Shown here one piece after another: positions 11,369 to 23,625 of a stretch of 64,000 bases of DNA. Source of the DNA: Dactylorhiza incarnata (Eukaryota; Streptophyta; Magnoliopsida; Asparagales; Orchidaceae); NCBI GenBank assembly GCA_033032865.1, contig JAWHQI010000099.1:3833501-3897500 (forward strand), read 5' to 3'. The notes beneath the pieces were generated by a model. That model made no database searches, was not told where the DNA came from, and was given only the letters and a program-made list of their open reading frames with translations. The position numbers were made by a program, and so were the translations under genes. Positions within the stretch are counted from its first letter, which is position 1. The number at the start of each line of letters is the position of its first letter.

Positions 11369-11556
11369 GCCCAAGACTCTTCGACTTTTGATTTTATTAG
11401 GTTTAGCCGACCTCAGTTCCACGTATTTTTGCGCCTTCTCTGATCTCTTTCCTTATTATCAAAATTTGATTCTTTTTCGTCTTTGCGCCTACAAAACTTG
11501 CTCTTGCTTCCTTCCAGTTCTCTTGCACTTGATCTCTTTTTCTCTTGCAGGTAGCA

Positions 11557-13309
11557 ATGGAAATATCTCAGGAAGTAATTTCTTCCATAAAGTTTGACGC
11601 AGGTATCGACATTGACATGGAGTCGTTCACGCATTCAGACCAAGTTTTCCAGGATATTCTTCGACTTTTTGAAGAACAACAGTTTATGAACACCAGAATA
11701 AAACTCCCAGTGGCAGAGACAAAGGAATGGGTGCATACCATTCAGTCAGAGAATGCAACTACAATTTCAGGATCTATATCAGGAAACCAGGTTCCTCTTA
11801 CCCCAGAGATTTTAACAGCAGTTTTTGGTTTGTTGAATGGTGATGATGAGTTGGATATAACTTCTGATGAATTTAATAATGCTTTGGAGAAAATGGGTCA
11901 CTCCAGTGGAAACCCTAATCACCTTTTAAAGAAAAATTTATCCATTGAATACAAGTTTTTAGCAGATATAGTTGGAAATATTTTGCTAGGCAAAACTTCT
12001 GCTCATGATTATGTTACCAGAAACCAATTTATGTTGATGGTGGCCTTGGTGGAAAAGAAACAAGTAAATTGGGGATTAATTCTCTTTGAATCAATCAAGA
12101 AGAAAATAAGCAAGATGAATGTCTGTTATGGAAGAGTGTTAGGCATTGTGCTTCAAGAAAAATGCCCAGACCTGTTGGTCTCTCCAAAGGTCTTTATAAA
12201 TTCAAGCAAAAGGCTGGCCTCAGCTCTTTTTGGTAAGTGGGAAAGGGTGATTCCCAAGAATACTCCAAAGGCAGAAGCCTCCAGGCAAGCTTCTGAAGGC
12301 ACCAGGACTGACCCAGTCACTCCCCTCACCCTACCAGAAGCTCCTCCTCTTGAATCTTCAACTCCTCTTCCCTCTCAACCTCTTCAGCACACCTCTACTG
12401 AAGAAGTTCCTCCTTCACATTCTCCCACAGACCCTCCATCCTCTTCATTGCTCTCTTCTCCTCCTCTTCAGACAAGCCTGTCTGGAGATATTCCCTCATC
12501 ATCCATTCCAGATGATGATTCCCTTCCCCCTCATGATTCTCTTCCTCCACTTATTCCCCCTTCATCTTTTGACCTATTGTCTCCTCCACATTCTCCACCT
12601 CAGTCACCTATCCATCCTCAATCTCCTATCCATCAGGATAACATTCCACCCCTATCTAATGCTACCAACATCTTCATTCCCTCCTCTATTCCATCTTCTT
12701 CTATCCCAGAACCATCATCTTCTCAGCAAACACGTGATTTTGTGTATGTTGATTTCTCCTCTATAGCTGACCAAATATTTAATCATATCTCTCCCTAGCT
12801 AACTGCTCTCCTTGATGAGAAGCTAGCTCCTGTTCTGTAAGCTATCTCTGATCTCTCTTCCAAACGTGCATCCTTCCCTACCTCCTCTACACCTGTCCCT
12901 TCTTCTAGGGGCCTAGCTTCAGGTCTCCCTGAAAATAGGCAGGGGGAGATGCCTTATGAAGAAGCTCCAGATTTTGCAGGATCAGATATGGTCATTGAGT
13001 TTGAAGCAGCTACCGATTCAGTTATAGTTTTTGATATAGATTCAGTTCCAGTTATAGCTCCTGTAAATAATATTTCTATTCATCCCACAATAGATATTAT
13101 TTATTTGTTATCGAAGTTCAATTCAGTTTTCAGCAGTTTGCCTAAGCCTCAAGTTCATTCAAAAGCTATAGTTCCATATACAGCTCCAGTAGATACAGTT
13201 GTACTAAAGAAAATTATCAGAAGTTTACAAGTTCCAGCTCCAGTTCAGATTCAAGTTGCAGTAACAAAAGAAGTTGGCTTGGTGAATTCACCCTCTGAAA
13301 GTATCTAGT
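11557..13309 (+). pseudogene. Extra 3' ORF (ORF3) of element C
   Basis: A frame opens at ATG 11557, just after a splice-acceptor-like TTGCAG. The N-terminal 230 residues are globular (NPNHLLKKNL ... YVTRNQFMLMVAL ... VNWGLILFESI). A long Pro/Ser-rich segment follows (about 12310-12720), then a section shared with E (SRGLASGLPENRQGEMPYEE). In-frame stops lie at 12796 (TAG) and 12838 (TAA, Gln in E). Element D's LTR cuts the frame at 13309. SIRE1's extra ORF has been called env-like, but I see no signal peptide or membrane segment here. The globular part resembles those in D, E and the Athila-like ORF1 of B. The function is unknown. Confidence 0.75.
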
Positions 13310-14651
13310 TGCAGCCTAAATCACCTAGAGGGGGGTGAATAGGTGGACTCTATGTCTTTATGCGGAATTAAAATATAACACAGAAATGCACACAATAAAG
13401 CACAACACAGACACAAGGATTTTATAGAGGTTCCCCGATGTGGGTAGTCCTCTTTCCGGCCTTGCCTATCTAGCACTTCGAGGCTAGACTCGGCTACTTC
13501 ACCAATCTCAGATTAAAAATAATCTTACACCTCGGAGTCAAAACTCCTACAACTTGGAGTACACCACTCCTACAACTCGGAGTAAAACAACTCCTACAAC
13601 TCGATCCTCAAGCAAGGATCTACACAATAACTCGGAAGCAAGCTTCCTACAAGATTTAAGATATGGTTCTTACAACAACACAGTAAATTGAAAAACAATC
13701 TTCTTACACTTCTGAAGAAGTTCTTCTTCAGATCTTGAGAGATAGATTTCTTCTTCTTAGCAATAAACTTCAGTTCTTTGAAAATGAAGAATGAAGAAAT
13801 CTTGAAGACGATTTGAAGCTAGATCTGAGAACTTGAATCGACTTGATCAATAGAAGATGAGAGCTAATCAGTAGATCTTGATCTTGACGATTGAACTTTT
13901 GAAGACGAATCACGAATCGCTGGCTTTGACGGAGACGAAATGTTTACGCAAGAATAGTCGGCCGTCAGTCGTAGTTTGCGAGAGATTTTTCACAATTAGC
14001 GATTAGGGGTATTTGGAAATAATCCTTAGGTATTTATAGGGTCTTCTTCCAACGGTCATAAGCGCGAATTAGGGATCTAGCTCCACATGTACTGTACATG
14101 GGGAATGCCCTAAAGAATACGTCGTCGAATTGAACCGGAAAATACCTGCAGACCGATTCGGCTAAATGGATTAACCGAATGGCATTAACCGAATTTATTC
14201 GGTTAAACCATATAGTCGAATTCGACTATTCTTTTACTTAGAAAAATAAACCTTTCGGACAAGGATTAGCCAAATTCGGTTATATCCATTCAAACCATAT
14301 AGTCAAGTTCGACTATATGTTTTAAATGATATAATCAAATTTTACTTAAGTTATTTTCCTTTCTCAAATGATTCCATCATCAGCTCCAGTCCTTCTTCTC
14401 TAGCACTTTGTAAATGAAGTGCATCCCAATAGAGAGATTTCACATGAGCCAACACTTTGGTCTATACAATGAGGGATTACATTGCACAGGCCTGTGTTTG
14501 ACGACTCATTGAAACCTGACATTGGTTTGTACTTAGAGTGGAATAACCTGTCACATCACAGCTAAAGTGGATAATCAAATACAATTACAATTCGTCTTAG
14601 TTTGAAGGGGACTTCTTCAAATCAGGGCTATTGGGGATACAATACCCAACA
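13310..14651 (-). repeat. Element D 3' LTR (1342 bp)
   Basis: On the minus strand it begins TGTTGGGTATTG after polypurine tract AAATAGGGGGAGAT and ends GATTTAGGCTGCA at 13310. The near-terminal stretch CTATTCACCCCCCTCTAG matches that of element E's LTR. The candidate left target-site copy is ctagt (13305-13309); the right copy is lost. Confidence 0.85.
14031..14330 (-). promoter_or_regulatory. Element D LTR promoter with palindromic motifs
   Basis: A minus-strand TATA box (CTATAAATA, 14031-14039) has upstream a cluster of ATTCGGTTAA/TTAACCGAAT words. It also has a perfect 18-bp palindrome at 14212-14229 (ATAGTCGAATTCGACTAT) and a decayed copy near 14310. The same ATAGTCGAAT core recurs in front of D's ORF3 at 17728-17752. 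Confidence 0.68.
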
Positions 14652-15180
14652 ATCTCCCCCTATTTGAAGAAGTCAGAACCCTATCTACTATGGTGAATTG
14701 CACAGGGAATAATAAATGTAAGCAAGTAAAGAAATGAACTATGTGGATATATAAAAGCATCAAAAACTTAAGTCCACCAAAAATTAATTTGACAACAATA
14801 TATAAATGTTCTTAAAAGAGAAATAGAGTCTAGCGATCAAGCATCCATCTTTTCTCTTGCGTCTTTCCCTTTTGAATCTTCTTCAATTGTCTGACAAAGT
14901 ATGCTTTTGGCTTCGGAAAATACTTCAGAGGACGTGGAGGAGGATTTGAGTCTTCTTTATGATTTCTGGAATGAATTCTTCTTTTTAGCATGGAGGCCTG
15001 TCACTTGTTAATTTCTTCTCTGTCATAATACTTTTCTGGCAGTTCATTTGAACAGCTAATTAGCCTGAAATGATCAAGAATGATATTTCTAGATTCAGGG
15101 CTCCATACTTCACCATCAAATCTTCTAGGTTGAGAGGCTCCAGAACTAACATTTCTCGGACCTTCAGCCCTCTGAACATC
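14652..15180 (-). other. Element D polypurine tract and 3' untranslated region
   Basis: The tract at 14652-14665 reads AAATAGGGGGAGAT on the minus strand, identical to that of element E. The rest, up to the ORF3 stop at 15181, shows no coding potential I can support. Confidence 0.7.
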
Positions 15181-17430
15181 CTACCTTGGATTTGCATCTC
15201 TAAAGGCATCTCTCATGAAACCAGTTCCACCTGCTTCAGTATTTTCAGATCTTACCCTTTTTCTGGATGTCTCATTCTCATCATCAGACCAAATGTATCC
15301 TTCAGGAGGTTCATAGTCACCCTGAGTAGCATCAAATTGAATGTCCGAATAGAATTCTTCAGACGGAAATGTTGGCTGCGCAGAAGATTGGCCTAGCCCG
15401 TGGAAACCATGGGCATAGCCTCTTGACAATTCATTGTGCAACCACATTTGATTTTGATGCAGATAACCATTTAAATCTTGAAACTTGACATCAATGCCTC
15501 TTGAAATTTCTGAAAGCTGGGATTGAACATTCATATATGACTCGTGAATCCTTCCTTCTATCTCTCTATTCAAATCAAAAATTTGCGTTTGAATCCTTTC
15601 ATGCAATCTTTCCTCCTCCTTTCTGACTTCTTCAGTCAGGGTTTGGATAATTTCATTCTTTGCACTTTGGAGAGAGTTCTGAATGGCCGATCTTCCCTTC
15701 ACTGCATCCTCAAAAATATAGTTCTAATTTTCAGAAAGTTTTGTAGTATTATCACAAATCGAGTGTAATCCATCCACTACATGCTTTAGGGTGGAGGCAC
15801 CCATCGAGAAATATTCATCTTGCTTTTCTTTGACCTTTTCTAAACTATGAGCTACTGAATGTGAATGATTGCTCATTCCCTTCTCTATGGCTCTGGTCTT
15901 CTCAAAAACCTGACGGAGAGCAAATTCAAAGAATCTTTTCTGCTTTACAAGCAGTTCTTCCAAATTGATCATCATGGAGTCTTCAGTAGAGGGAGGTTGA
16001 GCTTGGAATCGAGAAGATATTCCAAAATCATCCTCAGCGACCAGAAAATAACTTGAATCTACATCATTCATATAGTGATAAAATTGAAGAGCATCGAGGG
16101 TGTCATCATTTTTAACTGGAGGAGGGGTGGAGCCTTCATTTCTCTTATATTCAACAGTGATCTGAAATTTGTGAATTTTGGGTTGTTGCACTGATTTCTC
16201 TTTCATCCTGGATGTAGAGGCAGAAGGCCCTGCTTTATGTTCATCTTCAATAATGATTGTAATATTTTCAGGAGGCAGAGTTAGCTCTGTCTTATCTTGC
16301 TTGTCTGCTGCAGAATGAGAATGAGCAGAATGGACATTCTCCCCCTCAATTTGAGCAGGGATTTCATCTTCTGGAAGAGAATCTTTGCCCTTAGCTAACT
16401 TATCTATCTTCACTGTATCAGCATCAGGGTCATCTCTCCCTTCATCATTACCATCACTATCATCATTGCTACCAACATTGTCATCTGCCTTGGAAGGAGA
16501 GCTGTGAGGAGTAGGAATCTTTGGAGATGGAGCTGGAGAAACTACAGGAGAATCTCGTTTGCCTGATTCTGGTAGCTTAGAACACTCCCCCTTGGAGGGT
16601 TCACGTTCTTTTTCACTTTCTTTTTCACTTTCTTTTTCAGGAGAGGAGACTGGAGAGTTACTGTCGAAGCTCCTTTCAGACTCATCACAAAGGATCTTTT
16701 TAGCTTTTGAAACAATGGGAGTCAGCACCTTGGTCTCACCAACTTTACTGGACCATCTTTCAACCATGGAGGAATCTATTCTTTTGAAATGGTGGAGAGG
16801 GGTTCCTGTCTTCATGCTGAATCTGACTTTGTCTAAGCGATTGAGATATAAAGAGAGGATTCTTCCAAAGCTAGGAGTGTTCAGACTAGCTAAAATTCTG
16901 TCAAACAACACGCTGTCCCAATCAACCCTTGTCCTGCAGATTATGGAACCGAGCAATTTGAACATATCATTTGAAATGTACTCATGAGAGCCAACTTTAC
17001 ACATAAGAACTTTCCCCATAATATCTGAGAGTAGTTTCCCTTCCTCATTCATGTGCTTCCTATAGATGGATTTAGTTCTTTTAGGCAATCCACAAAACGA
17101 CAATGCCTTCTTGAAGTCCTTGGAAGAGAAAACATCTGATTCGGTTACCACTGGAAGTTTGAGAAGCTTAGTCAATCTGGAGGGAGAAACCTTGACTGAG
17201 AGATCACCGATTTTGCTCTTGATTACTGACCCTTGCTTCCTGAGCTCTGCATGCTTGAAGAACTTCAACACTTCCTTCTCAAGAACCTTGCAAGGATGCT
17301 ATAGAATAAAACCTAATCCTGCAACTTCAAGCGCCAAAACGACATTTCGGAATTCATCCATTGAACTGTCGTACCCAGTTCTTACGAGCTCACTGCTGGA
17401 GAGCAACTTGCTTGACTGCTTCTTAGACAT
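15181..17430 (-). pseudogene. Extra 3' ORF (ORF3) of element D, about 750 codons with two stops
   Basis: One frame runs from ATG 17430 (MSKKQSSKLL) to 15181, broken by TAG stops near 17298 and 15721. The N-terminal third carries a pattern shared with C and E (SKIGDLSVKVSPSRL ... HEYISNDMFKLLGSI ... VDWDSVLFDRI). A charged Ser/Glu/Lys-rich middle follows, and the C-terminal part has a long coiled-coil-like section (about residues 580-700). No membrane segment is evident. The ATG lies about 138 bp downstream of a good TATA box (17568-17578), which fits separate transcription. The product is unknown. Homology to SIRE-type extra ORFs is inferred from position and pattern. Confidence 0.72.
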
Positions 17431-17567
17431 TGCGAATGGAATTTTGGAGAAGAATCGATCGAGGGAGACGAATCGGCAGAGGAATCGAACGAACGAAGGT
17501 CGGAGTTGGAAGTGAAGCGACGGACGAATTCGGGAGTGCGATGCGTTCAGATTTCTCTTTTAAGAAT

Positions 17568-17790
17568 CATTTATATAGAGTTGGAAATTAGGAGAGAGAG
17601 CGCGTACCTGATATTTTGAATCGTGTCTCTTCGAATTCCAGTAAATGATAAGAAGGAAATTTGAATTCCGGAAGATTCGTCATTCGGCTATTGGGATTAG
17701 TCGAATTCGATTAATTGAAATCGCCGAATTCGACTATATGGTATAGTCGAATGCAATTCGATGATATCTTCTAAAAAATTCGACTATTCA
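17568..17790 (-). promoter_or_regulatory. Putative internal promoter for ORF3 of element D
   Basis: A minus-strand TATA box CTATATAAATG lies at 17568-17578. Upstream of it are dyads: 10-bp arms ATTCGACTAT / ATAGTCGAAT with a 5-nt loop at 17728-17752, and TCGAATTCGA at 17701-17710. The spacer lies between the RNase H stop (17840) and the ORF3 ATG (17430). The same core motif stands upstream of the TATA box in D's own LTR. Confidence 0.62.
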
Positions 17791-17839
17791 AATTTCTGTC
17801 TTCTGGGAGAAGGAATTTTCTGATTTTCTGAGCTTGTTT

Positions 17840-19488
17840 CTAAGATTCTTTGTTTAACATGCCAAGCTCCATTTTGAAATAGTTGAACTTTGATTCGTCG
17901 AGCGGCTTTGTGAAAATGTCTGCAATTTGCCGATCTGTCGGAACATAGCTAAGATCAATGTCCTTGTGCTCCACATGCTCCCGGATGAAGTGGTAACGGA
18001 TCTCAATGTGCTTCGTCCTGCTGTGAGACACCGGATTATTGGCAATTGCAATTGCGCTTGATGAATCACAGCACATAGGAATTTCCTTAAGCTTCAAATT
18101 GTATTCTTCAAGTTGGTTTCTTATCCACAGCAATTGTGCACAACAACTGCCTGCTGAGATATACTCCGATTCAGCGGTTGAAATAGCAGCACAATTCTGT
18201 TTCTTGCTACTCCAGGAGATAAGCCGTTTCCCTAAGAATTGGCACGTTCTTGAAGTACTTTTCCTGTCGTCTTTGCTTCCTGCAAAATCAACATCTGAAA
18301 AACCTGTTAGCTCAAAATCATTACTTCTTGGGTACCATAAGCCAAGATTTGGTGTGCCTTTAAGGTATCTCAAAATCCTCTTTGCAGCGGAGTAGTGAGA
18401 TTCCTTAGTGTTCACCTGAAATCTAGCACAAACACATGTTGAGAACATTATATCCGGTCTACTCGCAGTAAGGTAGAGCAAGGTTCCAATTATGCTTCTA
18501 AACTTGGTTTCATCAAAAGGTTTCCCTTTCTCATCCTTGTCTAGAGACATAGCTGAACCCATTGGAGTCCTCATAGAGGTTGCATTCTCCATTCCGAATT
18601 TCTTAATTAACTCTTTGGTAAACTTCGTCTGAGAGATGAAAATTCCATCCTCTGATTGCTTTACCTGAAGTCCTAAGAAATACTTCAGCTCTCCCATACT
18701 GCTCATTTCAAATTTCCCTTGCATCAAGTTAGAGAACTTTTTACAGAGGTTATCATCGGTAGATCCAAAGATGATGTCGTCGACATAGATTTGCACTAGC
18801 AAAATCTTGCCTTTTACTTCCCTAAGAAATAATGTCTTGTCTATCTTTCCTCTTGTGAATTTGTTTTCAAGAAGGAAGCTAGACAGCGTCTCATACCAAG
18901 CACGGGGAGCTTGCTTGAGACCATATAAAGCTTTTCGTAAGAAATAGACATAATCAGGAAAAGAGGAGTCAACGAAACCTGGGGGTTGTTCTACGTATAC
19001 TTCTTCCTTTATATCACCATTAAGGAAGGCTGACTTCACGTCCATTTGATAGACCTTAAATCCTTTGTGAGCAGCATACGCTAGAAACAACCGAATCGCT
19101 TCGATCCTTGCCACGGAGCAAATGTTTGATCGAAGTCGATCCCTTCTTCTTGTCTGTACCCTTGAGCAACAAGTCTGGCCTTGTTCTTGATGATCACACC
19201 ATCTTCGTCTAGCTTGTTTATGAATACCCATTTTGTTCCGATGACATTCTGTCCTTTGGGTCTGAGTACAAGCTTCCACACTTTGCATCTGTTAAACTGA
19301 TTGAGTTCCTCTTTCATTGCGATGATCCATGAAGCATCGTTCTTTGCTTCATCGAATTTCTTTAGCTCAACCTGTGATAGAAAGCTTAAATGCAAAACTT
19401 CATTCGCTGTACCTCTTCTTGTTCTTACACCGACATGGGTATCTCCAATAATTTGCTCAACAGGATGGTCCCTTAAATGTCCGATCAT
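17840..19488 (-). pseudogene. Reverse transcriptase and RNase H of element D
   Basis: Ty1/copia RT with the typical entry (HPVEQIIGD, then [12 protein letters not shown] and QTFAP), the SAFLNGDI and [13 protein letters not shown] blocks, and YVDD at 18776-18787. RNase H follows with [20 protein letters not shown] and the terminal [10 protein letters not shown] single 1-bp loss near 19113 (in the QTFAP-VAR segment) shifts the frame; the rest is open over 480 codons. The upstream integrase, protease and gag are missing because the element is cut at about 19500. It is better preserved than C's pol, so D is probably younger, consistent with its insertion into C. Confidence 0.9.
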
Positions 19489-19507
19489 TCCAACATTTAG
19501 ATTACAA

Positions 19508-22276
19508 ATGGCGATTTCTTAAGCCGCGCTATATTCGATGAAGTTCGATACCGGGTTCGACATCGACATGGAATTCTTTACTCAATCTGACCAAATCTTC
19601 AAGGATATTCTTCAACTGTTTGAAGAGCAGCAGTTAAAGAAGTTAATGAGCATGAGGATTAAGATGCACACAGCAGAAATCAAGGAATGGTGTTTTACAG
19701 CTAAGCAGGAAGATGAAAGTCTGACAGGAACTATCTCAGGACACCAGGTCTCTCTTACCCCTACCATCTTAACTGAAGTTTTTGGTTTGTTAATGGTGAT
19801 GATGAAATAGAGCTCAGCTCTGTTGAAACTGGTGAATCACTGATTAAAATGGGTCATTCCAATGGAAACCCTAATCACCTGCTTAAGAAGAACTTATCTA
19901 TGAAATATAAGTTTCTTTCTGATATAGTTGGCAAAGTGTTGTTAGGAAAAACAACAGGACATGATTATATTAATAGGCACCAATTTATGTTGATGGTGGC
20001 CATAATGGAAAAGAAGAAAGTGAATTGGGGATCAATCTTCTTTGGATTGATTAAGAAGAAGATTTCAAAGGACAATGCCTGCTTTGGAAGGATCTTAGGA
20101 ATTTTTTTGCAGGAAAGACACCAAGACCTTATGGTCTCTCCCAAGGTGACAATTAATGCTAGCAAGAAGTTGACCTCATCTCTCTTTGCTAAGTGGGACA
20201 GGGTATTTATCAAGAAGAACACAGGAGCAGTTACAAAGAAGAAAACTTCTGAAGGCACAAGGACTAACCCAGTCACTCCCTCACCCCTTCTAGAAGCCTC
20301 TTCTCCTCATCCTATTATTTCCTCTTCTCCTCTCCCATCTCCACCTCAAAATATTTCCCCTGCACAATCTCCACCCCCAAATTCTCCCACACTCATTGAT
20401 GACATTCCATCCTCATCTACCCTTCTAACCACTTATACTTCTCCACCTCCATCTCCAATGCATGATGACTATCATTCACCCATTCATCACTCTTGCCCCA
20501 TTTATTCTAACATCCCTCAACAACATGCAAATGTTGCAAACATTTTTGTACCAACCCCCTTCCATCCACTTCTCAACCACCTTCATCTCAACAACCTGAA
20601 ATGTTATTTTTACATTTTCAATCTGTTGCAGATCAAATTCTTGACTACATTCTTCCAAAAATTGATCAAATCCTGGATGCAAAACATGCTCCAGTCTATA
20701 ACATTCTTTCTACTCTTGACTCCACATTGGATGCAAAAATTGCTCCAATTCTTCAAGCAATCTCTGATCTCTCTTCTACTATATCTTCAATTCCCTCTTC
20801 CATCTCTGTCCCTTCTTCTAGGGGCCTAGATTCAGGTCTCCCTGAAGCTAGGCAGGGGGAGATGCCTTATGAAGAAGTTCCAGAAGGCATAATTTCAGAG
20901 GATACAGTTTTTGTTTCAGATACAGTTTTTGTTGAAGAGGATGCTGAAGAAACAGTTCAAACTTCTGATGTAGATATATTTGAAGAAGCTCCAGAAGTAC
21001 CAATCATAGAAAAGTTAAATAATATCTATATCCATCCCTCCATAGATATTATTTCCTTATTGTCTAAGTTCAATCCTATTTACTCTATTCTGCCAAAACA
21101 TCATAATTATTCCAGAGCAATTGTTCCTTATACTGCTCTAATTGACAAAGTTCTGTTGAAAAAGATTATCAAATGTTTTAAAGTTCAAACTACAGAGCCT
21201 GCTCCTAAGATTCTTCAAGTTCAAGATCCAGAAAAAAGTTCCAAAGGATTTGCTGTTCCACATTTTATCTTTGATGAATCACCTATTCTAGACTTTGATG
21301 AAATCTGGAGAGCAGAAGATGAAGCTTATGAAGCTGAAGAGCAAAGGATCAAAGCTCTTAAAATGATCAATGATTTATATGATAATCCAATTCCCTCTTC
21401 TGACTCTAATGAAGAAGACAATGATAGTGATTCTGATGACACATTATCAAGGAAGAGAAAGAAAAGAAAAGCAAAGTCAAAGGCTGTTCCCAAGCCTCCA
21501 AATCCTGAGAATGATATTCCATATTATGTTCTTCATAATAGTACTCTTGACAAAGATACACCTCATTGGATGAAATTCTCAAGGAATTAGAATAAAAGAA
21601 GAAAGAAGATGAGGAGGACTGGCTATTATTCTGACAAACCTGTCAAATATAATCATCCTCCTCCTCCTCCTCCAGCAGCAGGCTCAGAGCACCATCATCC
21701 TTCTCCCAGAAGCCCAGCTCTCAGTACTCAAGGAAATCTGGTAGTTTTAGTGGATCTCAAGTATCAGGATCAGCCAGTAATCCTCCTTCTAAGAAATCAG
21801 CAGTTGCTTCACAAGAAATTCCAGTCATTGTTTCACCTCAAATATCTTCAGAATACAAACTTCATATTTCTGATGGAACTTTCCACAAGATCAGAAATCC
21901 TTAAAGTGATCTTCAAGATCAAGTTGATAATTCAGAATATGTTCCTTATCTTCTAGATCCTGAAGAGGAAAGATTCTTTCAAATGGCAAGACTCAAAGAA
22001 TCAGTTGCTTATGCCTAGATTAACAAAGCAAAATCAGAAAGTAAAGATTTTACAAACATTTCTACCATGTCTGATTATAGAAGGAAAGAACTTGACAAAT
22101 ACAACTCCAAAGAGTTATTCAATGCTGAAGAATATCTTGAAAAGCACCCAGGAGCTTTTGTCCCTCATGTTAAATCTCAAACTATACCGGGAGCTCAAGA
22201 TCTCTACGTAAGCAAGAAGAAGTCTGAAGATCCAAACAGGATAATCATCTTCAAACCTCCATCAGCAAAGAAGTAA
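19508..22276 (+). pseudogene. Extra 3' ORF (ORF3) of element E, several frameshifts
   Basis: It aligns with C's ORF3 from the start codon (19508). Codon 5 is TAA, so the reading otherwise begins near 19538. A 1-bp loss near 19795 and further shifts near 20590, 21590 and 21700-22060 split it into frames at 19538-19810, 19849-20590, 20601-21590 and 22067-22276. The order matches C: globular N-terminal domain (NPNHLLKKNL ... HQFMLMVAI), Pro/Ser-rich linker, then the SRGLDSGLPEARQGEMPYEE segment. Beyond C's truncation point it shows an acidic region and a basic RKRKKRK stretch near 21455, ending at 22276. The function is unknown. E indicates that the full-length protein of this family has about 900 residues. 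Confidence 0.75.
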
Positions 22277-22461
22277 AAGAGGTTAAGACTTATTTATTTT
22301 TGTTGCCGTTAAACATTTTGATTGTAATGAACTCATAGCACTAGTTTTATTCAATCTGCTGTAATGAATTTTTCATTCTATCAGATACATATTATTTATG
22401 CTATGCTGTTTATGTTTTCTATTGTATTTATTTGATTAATTGTCAAATAGTATCCTAACCC

Positions 22462-22475
22462 AAATAGGGGGAGAT
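22462..22475 (+). other. Polypurine tract of element E
   Basis: AAATAGGGGGAGAT directly precedes the LTR start TGTTGGAAC. It is identical to that of element D. Confidence 0.85.
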
Positions 22476-22611
22476 TGTTGGAACAACCCTATTACTGTTT
22501 TGGGCTAGGATCACTATGTTTTAACTAAGAATCAAGTTGACCCCACTGTATAGCTTAAGGGTCAGTATTTAGGCTGATTGATTAGCTAGAACTTAAGGAA
22601 TATTTAAGTTC

Positions 22612-22810
22612 GCAGCATTCGACAAATGGCGAGTGGCGTTCGACGAATGACTAGCTTCGTTCGACAAATTCTTCTTAGCAAACTGAAGAATTATAGCCAG
22701 TTCCAGCGCTCGACATTCTCTGAGCAGCGTTCGATAAATGGCAAGCAGCGTTCGACGAATTCCAGCCAGAGCTCGACAAATTTTATATGAAAGCTCAGTT
22801 CGACAGATAC
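22612..22810 (+). repeat. TTCGACGAAT motif array in U3 of element E
   Basis: About eight copies of CGTTCGACGAAT or CGCTCGACA-type words in 200 bp. They share the TCGACGAA core with the dyads found in C's gag linker and C's ORF3 spacer. Confidence 0.7.
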
Positions 22811-23625
22811 AAGTCCAGATCATCTATATCAGTTATTTTGTCAACTGTCTGAACACAGATCGACGACCTTAACGGATCTATTCAAGCTCTTTTGGACGTA
22901 TTCAGTCAGTTTAGTAAAGATATCTTATTCATTTATTATATTCTTTTATTCCTTCTATTCCAAGATAAGAATAGTCGTTGACATTTAATGCTACGACATC
23001 TTTCACATCAAAGGAATCAAAAAGGACCTGCCAAAATTGTTTTGGTGGCTCTTACAGTTCCAAGAAGGATTTAAGCCAAAATAATATATTCCTTAAAGAC
23101 AGATGATTTGAATTTGAAATTAGAAATCCATCACAGAAGAAGATATACAAAAACAGTCGTATACTCTCTCAGACAGATATCATATACAGTTATTCAAAAG
23201 AGTTTCTCAGATATACAGTTCTGGAGAACAACAAGAATACAAAAGGATAAGAGAAAGAAGAAGAAGAAGAATATACACACAGAGAACATATACTTTCAGT
23301 CTTCTTCTTCCTAAAAGCAGCATCTTCATCTCTCTGAGAACAACATTCATTCTCTCAGATCTGCTGCAAGTTCAAATCTTCCAAAGAGCAACAACAATCT
23401 GAAGATTTACTTCTTCCAGATTAATCTGCTACAGAAGAGTTCTGTTTTAGAGAAAGCTTCATCCTCGAGCTGTCAACAACTTCAAACAGACAGGGGGAGC
23501 TTTCATCCTCAACACCTTTTGTCTTCTCTCAGAAATATTGACAGAGTAGAACACTCTAAACCTTCTTACCTTATCTTGTACATGGTTAATTCTCCCTCCA
23601 AATGTTTACACAATGGTGGCAAGAC

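Larger units (their letters stand above)
6136..13309 (+). mobile_element. Element C: SIRE-like Ty1/copia, decayed, both ends cut
   Basis: Gag, protease, integrase, reverse transcriptase and RNase H follow in Ty1/copia order, then an extra 3' ORF with a proline-rich C-terminal half, as in the SIRE/Maximus lineage. The 5' end is interrupted by element A within gag, so the rest should lie left of the window. The 3' end is interrupted by the LTR of element D inside the extra ORF at 13309/13310. Several stops and frameshifts make it a relic. Confidence 0.87.
13310..19500 (-). mobile_element. Element D: 3' part of a second SIRE-like Ty1/copia
   Basis: Minus-strand order is RT, RNase H, motif spacer with TATA box, ORF3, polypurine tract, 3' LTR. 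The LTR terminus lies at 13310 inside C's ORF3, so D inserted into C. The 5' side is cut upstream of the RT start (about 19490-19507), where it meets element E in the opposite orientation. The 5' LTR, gag, protease and integrase are absent. Confidence 0.85.

Noticed and set aside
12350..12766. 138-codon ORF in another frame of C ORF3
   Set aside because: Leu/His/Pro low-complexity shadow of the Pro/Ser-rich linker.
11557..12798. Envelope glycoprotein for the extra ORF of the SIRE-like element
   Set aside because: The label env-like is used for SIRE1, but I see no signal peptide, membrane segment or cleavage site in C, D or E.
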